The position numbers were made by a program, and so were the translations under genes. Shown one piece after another: positions 1-6,877 of a stretch of 51,682 bases of DNA. The DNA comes from Phytoactinopolyspora limicola (GTDB taxonomy: Bacteria > Actinomycetota > Actinomycetes > Jiangellales > Jiangellaceae). The stretch is from positions 1 through 51,682 of the forward strand of contig NZ_JAAOEN010000026.1 in NCBI RefSeq assembly GCF_011320225.1, written 5' to 3'. Each line of letters starts with the position of its first letter. Position 1 is the stretch's first letter. Under the pieces are notes generated by a model. That model was not told the origin of the DNA, searched no databases, and was given only the letters and a program-made list of their open reading frames with translations.

Positions 1-240
1 CCGGTGCCGCTGGCGCCAAGCACGCTGTCGGCCTCCCAATGACCGAACTCGGCTCGGTCCTCGATCACCGCGGGGCGCTGGTGGATCGGGATCCGATAGC
101 GGATCTGGGGTGCTCGGCGGACCTTGCGGGCGGGTCCTCGCTTGCGACGTTTGCGCTGTCCACGTGCCAGGTATTGCCACAGGGCCAGCCCACGTTGGAC
201 TGGTGAGTAGATCCACGCATAGAGGGTTTCGTGGCTGACT
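1..240 (-). mobile_element. IS30-family transposase fragment (truncated, runs off left edge)
   Basis: Read on the minus strand this stretch encodes an IS30-type transposase core without a start codon. It begins with SHETLYAWIY, continues through a basic KRRKRGPARK segment, then a RIPIHQRP stretch, and ends at the window edge with EDRAEFGHWEADSVLG, which holds the first catalytic Asp of the DDE triad. IS30 enzymes normally have an HTH domain before the SHET motif; here the reading breaks off at about 237-240, where homology switches to an SDR gene on the other strand. This is therefore a 5'-truncated remnant on this side. Whether the downstream end is intact cannot be seen. Confidence 0.75.
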
Positions 241-584
241 TGGTGAACCGGGCCCTGTACAGCGCGAGCAAAGGCGCGGTCGCGGCGTTGACGTTGGCGA
301 TGGCCGCTGACCACGTGGGCGAGGGGATCCGGGTGAACTGTGTGAATCCGGGCACGGCGGACACGCCGTGGGTGCAGCGGTTGCTAGACGCGGCGGAGGA
401 TCCGGCGGCCGAGCGGGCCGCTCTGGACGCGCGTCAGCCGTTGGGGCGGCTGGTCACCGCGAATGAGGTGGCGGAGCCGATCGTGTATCTGGCAAGCCCA
501 GCGGCGGGTTCGGTGACCGGGACGGCGCTGGCGATGGATGGCGGGATGCAGGGGTTGCGGGTCCGCCCGGTGGGTCAGCGATGA
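231..584 (+). pseudogene. 5'-truncated short-chain dehydrogenase/reductase (C-terminal part)
   Basis: Only the C-terminal half of an SDR is present. It has the active-site motif YSASK, the substrate-loop region VNCVNPGTADTPW and the C-terminal VTGTALAMDGG. The Rossmann TGxxxGxG motif, the NNAG motif and the catalytic Ser are missing because the sequence becomes IS30 transposase upstream of about 240. The ATG at 231 is a chance start inside the IS-derived part. The stop overlaps the next gene's start (ATGA at 581-584), so it was the first cistron of the IclR operon. It resembles the SDR at 6113-6877 closely, suggesting a paralogue. A functional enzyme is very unlikely. Confidence 0.8.
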
Positions 585-1390
585 GCGGCCCGGCGGGGCA
601 CGGTGGGGCTGCCGGTCACCCCGGCGAGCCGGGCGAGGGTGCGGAGCGGGTGGTCGGCGCCGAGCGGGTGCTGGTGGTGTTGCGGGAGCTTGCCGGGCAT
701 GCGGACGGCGCGACGTTGGACGAGGTATCTCGGGCGGTGGGTGGGTCGAAGCCGACTATTCACCGCGCCTTGGGGGCGCTGCGCAAGGTCGGGTTCGCCC
801 GTCAGGATGAGCGGGGGCGGTACGTGCTGGGGGATGAGTTCCTGCGGTTGGCCTTCGCCCACCATGAGCAGCGCCCGGAGCATGTGCGCATCCGCCCGGT
901 GCTGCAGGCGCTGGCGTCGAGGTTCGGGGAGACCGCGCATTACGCGGTGCTGGACAGGCGGGAGATCGTGTACCGGGCGAAGGTGGACCCACCTACGGGC
1001 GCGGTGAAGCTGACCTCAGAGATCGGGGGCCGTAACCCTGCGCATTGCACCGGGGTAGGCAAGCTGCTGCTGTCCCACGCGTTGGGGTCGGATGAGGCGG
1101 TGCGGGTTTGGGTGCATGCGGGCGGGGACCTGCCGCGGCGCACCGCGAACACGATCACCCGTGCCGACGCGTTCGTGGCGGAGCTGACCCGGATCCGGGA
1201 ACGCGGGTATGCGGTCGATGACGAGGAGAACGAGGACGGCGTCGCGTGTGTCGCGGTGCCGGTGTGGCTGGGCTCACCGTCGGTGCCCAGCGGCGCGGTG
1301 AGTGTCAGCGCCATCGCCTACCGCACCCCGTTGCGCACCCTGGTGGGCGCGGTGGACGAGATCCGCTCGATCACCGGGGGGATCGGATGA
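581..1390 (+). CDS. IclR-family transcriptional regulator
   Basis: A 269-residue protein with typical IclR architecture. An N-terminal winged helix-turn-helix (about residues 30-85, with TLDEVSRAVGGSKPTIHRAL) is followed by a ligand-binding domain containing RNPAHCTGVGKLLLSH and the late IRERGYAVDDEEN and VAVPV motifs seen across the family. The first 20 residues are a Gly-rich extension. The start overlaps the stop of the SDR remnant (ATGA), and the stop overlaps the next start (ATGA at 1387-1390), so translation is probably coupled. It most likely controls this D-amino-acid-type operon in response to a small organic acid; the ligand is not predictable. Confidence 0.9.
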   Translation: MSGPAGHGGAAGHPGEPGEGAERVVGAERVLVVLRELAGHADGATLDEVSRAVGGSKPTIHRALGALRKVGFARQDERGRYVLGDEFLRLAFAHHEQRPEHVRIRPVLQALASRFGETAHYAVLDRREIVYRAKVDPPTGAVKLTSEIGGRNPAHCTGVGKLLLSHALGSDEAVRVWVHAGGDLPRRTANTITRADAFVAELTRIRERGYAVDDEENEDGVACVAVPVWLGSPSVPSGAVSVSAIAYRTPLRTLVGAVDEIRSITGGIG

Positions 1391-2946
1391 ACTTCGATGT
1401 GGTGATCCACGGTGGGCTGGTGGTGGACGGGACGGGGGCGCCGCCGTGGCGGGCTGATGTCGGCATCACTGGTGGTGCGGTGTCGGCGTTCGGGCAGCTG
1501 GCCGAGGTGTCGGCGGGGGAGGTTGTCGACGCTGCTGGGCGGCTGGTGATGCCGGGATTCGTCGACGCGCATTCGCACGCGGATGTGCGGGTCCTCGACG
1601 ACGACGTGCAGCTGGCGTTGTTGCGCCAGGGTGTCACGACGGTGGTGACCGGGCAGGACGGGGTTTCCTTCGCGCCCGGTGGTGCTGCGGCGGTGCAGTG
1701 GGCGGGGGAGTACTTCGCGGGAATCAACGGTCCGGCCGAGGTGTCGTGGCGGGATGGGTTGTCGCTGGCGGAGTATCGGGCCGGGCTGGATGGGCGGGCG
1801 CGGGTGAATACGGCGCATCTGCTGCCGCATGGCACGCTGCGCTACGACGTCGCCGGTCTGCAGCCGGAGCTGGATGGTGATCAGCTGCGAGGGTTGGTGC
1901 GCCGGGTCGAGGATGGTCTGGGCGAGGGCGCGGTCGGGTTGTCGACCGGGTTGCATTACGTGCCTGGCCTGTATGGGGATGTGGATGAGTTCACCCTCAT
2001 CGGTGGGGCGCTGGCGGCTGCGGGCCGGCCGTGTGTGACGCATATGCGCGGGTATGAGGCCGATGCGTGGATCGGGATGGGCGAGGTCCACACCATCGCG
2101 ACCCGGTCCGGGGCGGCGGTGCACGTGTCACATTTCCACGGCCCGTCGAACATGCTCGTGGACCTGGTCGACCAGGCCCGCGAGGACGGTGTTGACCTCA
2201 CCTTCGACTCCTACCCGTACCTGCGGGGATTCACCCTGTTGACGGTGCCGCTGCTGCCCGCGGATCTGCTCGCGCTGCCGCCCAGGGTTCTGGTGGACCA
2301 GCTCGGCGATGCCGGTGTGGTGAGCCGGCTGCTCACCGACTGGTTTCCCAAGGTTGGGGACGTGTTCGACCGTGCCGTGATCGCGGGCGCACCCGCGGTG
2401 GAGTTCACCGACGTCGAGGGCCTGTCGGTGACGGAGGCCGCGGCGAAGGCGGGGATGGGCCCGGGGGAGTTCGCCATCGCGTTGCTGCGGGCGACCGGCG
2501 CGGCGGCGACGGCGGTGTTCTGCCAGCCTCCGACCAACACCGACGCAGATGTGCGGGCCCTGCTGCGGCACGAGGCACACATGGGCGGCTCGGACGGGAT
2601 CTTCCTGGGCGGTCACCCGCACCCGCGGGCCTGGGGCACCTTCGCCCGCTACCTCGCGCTGCACACCCGAGACCTGGGCGATTGGACGTGGGGCGAGGCG
2701 AGCCTGCACCTGGCTGGGCATCCGGCGCGCCGGTTCGGCCTGGCGAGGCGGGGTGTGCTGCGCCCGGGCGCGGCGGCGGACGTCGTGCTGGTGGACCCGG
2801 GCCTGGTGCAGGACACCGCGACCTACCCGGACCCGGCCCGGCTGGCAGTGGGGATCGACGAGGTGTGGGTCAACGGTCAACGCGTCCTGCACTCCGGCGA
2901 GCTCACGCCGCAGTTGGCGGGACGGGCCCTGTCATGGGGCGACTGA
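1387..2946 (+). CDS. N-acyl-D-amino-acid deacylase (D-aminoacylase) family amidohydrolase
   Basis: A 519-residue metal-dependent amidohydrolase starting at the ATG that overlaps the IclR stop; a longer reading upstream would run through the IclR gene. The N-terminus FDVVIHGGLVVDGTGAP is the usual beta-sandwich entry. Then come the metal-binding HSHADVR, GLSTGLHYVPG, the HVSHFHGP histidine segment and the late GSDG plus HPHPRAWGTFARYL, which is the D-aminoacylase signature. The family releases D-amino acids from N-acyl derivatives. Its place beside RidA and a D-amino-acid PLP enzyme supports a D-amino-acid-type substrate, although dihydropyrimidinase-like specificities cannot be excluded. Confidence 0.85.
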   Translation: MNFDVVIHGGLVVDGTGAPPWRADVGITGGAVSAFGQLAEVSAGEVVDAAGRLVMPGFVDAHSHADVRVLDDDVQLALLRQGVTTVVTGQDGVSFAPGGAAAVQWAGEYFAGINGPAEVSWRDGLSLAEYRAGLDGRARVNTAHLLPHGTLRYDVAGLQPELDGDQLRGLVRRVEDGLGEGAVGLSTGLHYVPGLYGDVDEFTLIGGALAAAGRPCVTHMRGYEADAWIGMGEVHTIATRSGAAVHVSHFHGPSNMLVDLVDQAREDGVDLTFDSYPYLRGFTLLTVPLLPADLLALPPRVLVDQLGDAGVVSRLLTDWFPKVGDVFDRAVIAGAPAVEFTDVEGLSVTEAAAKAGMGPGEFAIALLRATGAAATAVFCQPPTNTDADVRALLRHEAHMGGSDGIFLGGHPHPRAWGTFARYLALHTRDLGDWTWGEASLHLAGHPARRFGLARRGVLRPGAAADVVLVDPGLVQDTATYPDPARLAVGIDEVWVNGQRVLHSGELTPQLAGRALSWGD

Positions 2947-3019
2947 GAAGAACCATCAACAAGAGGAATCATCGGCCAATCGCGTGTCCGATACATGCGA
3001 CGCACGAAGGGGATCAGTA

Positions 3020-3409
3020 GTGCCTGAGTTCATCATCAGCGAGAATTTGCCGGAGCCGGCCGGCCCGTACAGTCATGTCGCCCGCGCGGGAGGCACCGTG
3101 TGGACGGCCGGGTTTGGCCCGTTCGACCCGGCCACGGGGGAGGTCCCGGAGGGGATCGAGGCGCAGACCGAGGTCACCATCGACAACGTCGAGCGAGCGT
3201 TGAAGGCGGCCGGGCTTGGGCTCGGCGACGTGGTGAAGGTGACCGCGCATTTGCAGCATCTGCATGAGCACTTCGCCCCGTTCAACGAGGTCTACGCGCG
3301 CCGGTTCACCGGCACTCGCCCGGTGCGCACCACGGTCGGCTCGGACCTGCTGAACATCCTGGTCGAGATCGACGTCGTCGCTGTGGCCGACACGACTGAA
3401 ACGTCGTGA
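3020..3409 (+). CDS. RidA/YjgF-family reactive imine/enamine deaminase
   Basis: A 129-residue protein, the normal RidA length. It carries the family motifs PAGPYSHVARAGGTVWTAG near the N-terminus, a central VTIDNVERALKAAG, and the C-terminal RPVRTTVGSDLL around the conserved Arg. RidA proteins hydrolyse 2-aminoacrylate-type imines released by PLP enzymes. The GTG start follows an AAGGGG Shine-Dalgarno about 5 nt upstream. The stop overlaps the GTG start of the PLP enzyme (GTGA at 3406-3409), so the pair is translationally coupled. That fits clearing the reactive intermediate of a D-serine or D-threonine dehydration reaction. Confidence 0.85.
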   Translation: MPEFIISENLPEPAGPYSHVARAGGTVWTAGFGPFDPATGEVPEGIEAQTEVTIDNVERALKAAGLGLGDVVKVTAHLQHLHEHFAPFNEVYARRFTGTRPVRTTVGSDLLNILVEIDVVAVADTTETS

Positions 3410-4767
3410 CCCAGCCGATCGGCGTGAACGGGCAGGTCGCCGTCAACCAGACAGCAGATGCGAACCGACGGTCTGCGAGCGCGGATGGGTGGGTGATCGA
3501 CTGGCGGTGCAAGAGCTTCCCACCTTCCGCGGACGGGGTGCACGCCGCGCAGGTCCACACCGCCGGGTGGGACCTGTTCGACGACTTCAGCACCCCGATC
3601 GCGGTGCTGGATGCCTCGGCGTTGGAGCACAACCTGGACACGATGCGCCGCTTCTGCGCCGAGCGTGGGGTGCGCCTCGCCCCGCACGGCAAGACGACGA
3701 TGTCCCCGGAGCTGATCACCCGCCAACTCGCTCACGGGGCGTGGGGGATGACCGCCGCGACGGCGTGGCAGGCGCGCGCCATGGTCACCATGGGGGCGCG
3801 GCGGGTGATCATCGCGAACGAATGCCTCGATCCGCCCGGGCTGGGCTGGATTGTGGAGCGGATGCGCGACGACCCCGGTCTGGAGTTGTTCGTGTTCGCT
3901 GATTCCTCCGCGGCGGTGCGCCAGATGACGCTGATCGTGAACCAGATCGATGGCGGGCGGGCGTTGCCGGTGCTGGTGGAGGTCGGCGTCCCGGGTGGAC
4001 GCGCCGGCGCCCGCGACGTCGCGTCGGCGGTGGCGGTCGGTGAGGCGATCGCGAGCGCGCCGGGCCTGGAGCTGGCCGGGGTGGCCGGGTTCGAAGGTGT
4101 GATCGGCGGGGCACGCGATCCCGCCACCCTGACCCAGGTCCGGGCGTTCCTGGCCACGATCAGGACCACGGCTCAGGAGTTGATGACCCGGCGGGCGTTC
4201 CGGTCCGGTGCGCCGGTGCTGCTGTCGGCCGGTGGGAGCATGTTCTTCGACCTGGTCGCCGATCAGCTCACCCCGGCCAGTGGCGGCGTGGGGTATCACC
4301 TGCCGGTGGAGGTGGTGATCCGCTCGGGCTGTTACCTCACCCACGATCACGGCATCTACCACGCGAACACACCGCTGGGCGGCCCGGACGGGCTGCGCCC
4401 GGCGATGCGGGTGTGGTCCAGGGTGATCTCCACCCCCCAACCGCACCTGGTGATCATCGACGCGGGCAAACGGGACATCTCCAGCGACACCGGGATGCCC
4501 ACGGTGCTGGCACGCCGCCGCGACGGGCACGTCACCGACATCAACAATGCCACCAACCGTGGCTCGGTGGTGGACGACGTGGTCGTGGTCGATCACTTCA
4601 ACGACCAGCACGGCTTCGTCCACACCACCACCCCCGGGACGCTGCAGGTGGGTGACCTGGTCGCACTCGGGGTGTCGCACCCGTGCACCACGTTCGACAA
4701 GTGGCGCGCGATCCCCGTCGTCGACCACGAGCATCGGGTGATCGAAGCGATCCGCACCTGCTTCTAG
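3406..4767 (+). CDS. D-threonine aldolase / D-serine dehydratase-like PLP enzyme (DSD1 fold)
   Basis: A 453-residue fold-type III PLP enzyme. The PLP-binding Lys lies in APHGKT (Lys96), followed by a TIM barrel, a GGS phosphate-binding stretch (LLSAGGSMFF), and the C-terminal GVSHPCTTFDKW whose His425 and Cys427 match the zinc site of eukaryotic-type D-serine dehydratases. The family cleaves or dehydrates D-3-hydroxy amino acids. The GTG start overlaps the RidA stop. An N-terminal extension of about 55 residues precedes the conserved barrel, so an internal start is possible. Substrate choice between D-threonine, D-serine and other beta-hydroxy-D-amino acids cannot be made from sequence. Confidence 0.83.
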   Translation: MTQPIGVNGQVAVNQTADANRRSASADGWVIDWRCKSFPPSADGVHAAQVHTAGWDLFDDFSTPIAVLDASALEHNLDTMRRFCAERGVRLAPHGKTTMSPELITRQLAHGAWGMTAATAWQARAMVTMGARRVIIANECLDPPGLGWIVERMRDDPGLELFVFADSSAAVRQMTLIVNQIDGGRALPVLVEVGVPGGRAGARDVASAVAVGEAIASAPGLELAGVAGFEGVIGGARDPATLTQVRAFLATIRTTAQELMTRRAFRSGAPVLLSAGGSMFFDLVADQLTPASGGVGYHLPVEVVIRSGCYLTHDHGIYHANTPLGGPDGLRPAMRVWSRVISTPQPHLVIIDAGKRDISSDTGMPTVLARRRDGHVTDINNATNRGSVVDDVVVVDHFNDQHGFVHTTTPGTLQVGDLVALGVSHPCTTFDKWRAIPVVDHEHRVIEAIRTCF

Positions 4768-4799
4768 CGCACGAGTGAAGGGACCGTGAGGAGAGGGCT

Positions 4800-5606
4800 A
4801 TGACTGACTGGACATCGAAGACTGTGGTGATCACCGGCGCCGCCGGAGGGATCGGTTCAGTGTTGAGCCGCTGGTACGCCACGGCCGGTGCCCGGGTGGC
4901 GCTGGTCGGCCGCACCGAGGCGATTGTCGCGAAGCTCGCCGCCGAGCTCCGCGACGACATCGACAGCGACGGCGACGTACGGGTCAGTCACCACGCCGCG
5001 GACATCTCCGACGCCGACGACGTCGACCGGCTCTTCACCGACGTTTATGCGGCTTGGGGGAGCATCGATGTGATGGTCAACAATGCGGCGTTCGCCTACG
5101 ACGAGGACCTGCTCGCCACCACCCCGCAACAGTGGGACGAACAGGTCGCCACCACCCTGCGTGGTCCGTACCTGTGTGCCCGCGCGGTGCTGCCCGGCAT
5201 GCGCGAACGCGGGAACGGGGTGATCCTCAACATCTCCTCGGTCAACGCCCAGGTCTATGTCGGCAACGAGGCCTACAGCGCCGCGAAAGCCGGCCTGGAC
5301 TCACTCACCCGCAGCATCGCCGTCCGGTACGGCCCCGACGGTGTCCGCGCGGTCGGGCTCGGGGTCGGCACCGTCGTCACACCCGGGGCATGGGACGCCC
5401 GCATCGAACGCGACCCCGGCGTGCTGGAGCGGCTCACCCGCTGGTACCCCGCCGGGCGCCTCGGACAGCCCGACGACATCGCCCACCTCGCCGGATTCGT
5501 CACCTCCGATCAAGCATCCTGGATCACCGGCACCACCATCATGATCGACGGCGGGCTCACCGCCGGCAACCCCGTCATGGCCGCCGACATCCTCAGCGAG
5601 GTGTGA
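4800..5606 (+). CDS. SDR-family NAD(P)-dependent oxidoreductase
   Basis: A 268-residue classical SDR. It has the cofactor motif TGAAGGIG (from residue 12), the NNAA motif, the active-site Ser in LNISSVN, the YSAAK Tyr/Lys pair and the C-terminal SWITGTTIMIDGG. A GAGGAGAG ribosome-binding site precedes the ATG. It sits 32 bp after the PLP enzyme and 5 bp before the truncated alcohol dehydrogenase, all in one direction, so it is probably part of the IclR operon. It would oxidise or reduce a hydroxy/keto intermediate; the actual substrate is not predictable. Confidence 0.88.
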   Translation: MTDWTSKTVVITGAAGGIGSVLSRWYATAGARVALVGRTEAIVAKLAAELRDDIDSDGDVRVSHHAADISDADDVDRLFTDVYAAWGSIDVMVNNAAFAYDEDLLATTPQQWDEQVATTLRGPYLCARAVLPGMRERGNGVILNISSVNAQVYVGNEAYSAAKAGLDSLTRSIAVRYGPDGVRAVGLGVGTVVTPGAWDARIERDPGVLERLTRWYPAGRLGQPDDIAHLAGFVTSDQASWITGTTIMIDGGLTAGNPVMAADILSEV

Positions 5607-5611
5607 CACGC

Positions 5612-6058
5612 ATGCGAGCACTAGTGTTCAACGGGGCATGGGACCTCGCCGTCACCGAAATCCCCGAACCCGCCCCGGGCGAGGGCGAGGTGCTGATCCG
5701 GGTGATCGCCACCGGGATCTGCGGCTCGGACATCCACGGCTACACCGGCAAGAACGGTCGCCGCTTCCCTGGCCAGATCATGGGCCACGAAACCGTCGGC
5801 CGCATCGAGACCCTCGGCCCCGGCGTGCCCACCTCTTCCGGGCTGCACCCCGGCACGCTCGTCACCGTGAACCCCGTCATCGGCTGCAGCACCTGCCCAG
5901 CCTGCACCGGTGGGCAGGAACAGCGATGCGCCGACCGGCAGGTGATCGGAGTGACACCCGAGATCCAGTCCGCATTCGCCGACCTGTTCACCGCCCCCGC
6001 GACCAACGTCGTCGCACTCCCCGACAGCATACGCGCGGAGATCGGCGCACTGACGTGA
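5612..6058 (+). pseudogene. Zinc-dependent alcohol dehydrogenase, truncated after the GroES-like half
   Basis: The 148 residues match the N-terminal catalytic domain of medium-chain (Zn) alcohol or sorbitol dehydrogenases. GICGSDIHG holds the catalytic Cys, GHETVG the His/Glu ligands, and CSTCPACTGGQEQRC the four structural-zinc cysteines. Reading stops at EIGALT followed by TGA, exactly where family members normally continue into the Rossmann NAD domain, so about 190 residues are absent. The next 50 bp are more AT-rich and belong to another transcription unit. This marks a deletion or recombination junction at about 6050-6058. It should not be catalytically active. Confidence 0.8.
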
Positions 6059-6081
6059 GTGTCGACTATTTGATTCTGTTC

Positions 6082-6096
6082 TAGTTGTTCGAACTA
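6082..6096. promoter_or_regulatory. Small inverted repeat upstream of the SDR/FAD-oxidase operon
   Basis: TAGTT-GTTCG-AACTA forms a 5+5 bp inverted repeat in an AT-rich island between the truncated dehydrogenase and the SDR start. It lies 16 bp before the GTG start and is the only symmetric feature in this short gap, so it is a possible operator or promoter-overlapping site. No convincing -35/-10 pair was found. Confidence 0.3.
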
Positions 6097-6112
6097 TGCC
6101 TGGAGGGCTGTG

Positions 6113-6877
6113 GTGGAAAGCGGTAATGACCTCGCTGGAGTTTCGGTCGTTGTGACGGGCGGTGCGTCGGGTATTGGCTTGGCTACGGCTCAACTGTTGG
6201 CGCGCGGAGGAGCGCAGGTGGCGGTGTTCGACCGCGACGTGGGCGTCTTGCCGGCTGGTCTGTACGGCGTTAGGTGTGACGTGAGTAACGACGCGTCGGT
6301 GCGGCGCGCCATTGACGGCGTCGCCGACCGGTTAGACGGCGTGGACGTGTTGGTGAACAACGCTGGTGTCGGTGCAGCAGGCACGGTAGAGGACAACAAC
6401 GATGCCGAGTGGCATCGGGTATTGGACGTGAATGTCGTCGGAATTGCCCGAGTGACCCGTGCGGCGTTGCCGCACCTGCGCCGCTCGGGTCGGCCGGCGA
6501 TCGTCAATGTCTGCTCAATTGCCGCGACAGTCGGGCTGCCACAGAGTGCGTTGTACAGCGCGAGTATGGGTGCGGTGCTGGCGTTGACTAAGGCGATGGC
6601 CGCCGATTATCTGAGTGAAGGGATCCGAGTGAACTGCGTAAACCCGGCCCCAGTGGATGCATTTTGGGCGCACCGGCAGGTGGATGGGGCAGGGGACCGT
6701 GATATCGAGCGCACCGCGCTACAGGCTCGTCAATCGCCCGGGGTCACAGTGAGCGCGGAGCAGGTGGCCTCGGCGATCGTCTATCTGGCGAGTCCAGCGG
6801 CCGCATCCGTGACCGGTGCCGCGTTGGCTGTGGATGCTGGCACGCATGGCGTGCGATTACGTGCGGAGGCGACATGA
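6113..6877 (+). CDS. SDR-family protein with the catalytic Lys replaced by Met
   Basis: About 254 residues of classical SDR fold, with TGGASGIG, NNAGVG, the Ser in NVCSIAA and a C-terminal VTGAALAVDAG. The GTG at 6113 is chosen because GGAGGG ends 5 nt upstream; the GTG at 6110 is too close. The active-site pair is abnormal: Tyr148 is followed by S-A-S-Met152, where YxxxK has Lys; the codon is ATG at 6566-6568. The usual PGxxxTPW loop is also altered (PAPVDAFW). Catalysis by the standard mechanism is doubtful. The last four bases overlap the next gene (ATGA). It is closely related to the truncated SDR at the left edge. Confidence 0.8.
   Translation: MESGNDLAGVSVVVTGGASGIGLATAQLLARGGAQVAVFDRDVGVLPAGLYGVRCDVSNDASVRRAIDGVADRLDGVDVLVNNAGVGAAGTVEDNNDAEWHRVLDVNVVGIARVTRAALPHLRRSGRPAIVNVCSIAATVGLPQSALYSASMGAVLALTKAMAADYLSEGIRVNCVNPAPVDAFWAHRQVDGAGDRDIERTALQARQSPGVTVSAEQVASAIVYLASPAAASVTGAALAVDAGTHGVRLRAEAT

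Noticed and set aside
3292-4734. 480-codon open frame on the minus strand
   Set aside because: It lies opposite the PLP enzyme gene and reads as a His/Arg/Asp-rich mirror of its codons, with no family motif; long antisense frames are normal at high GC.
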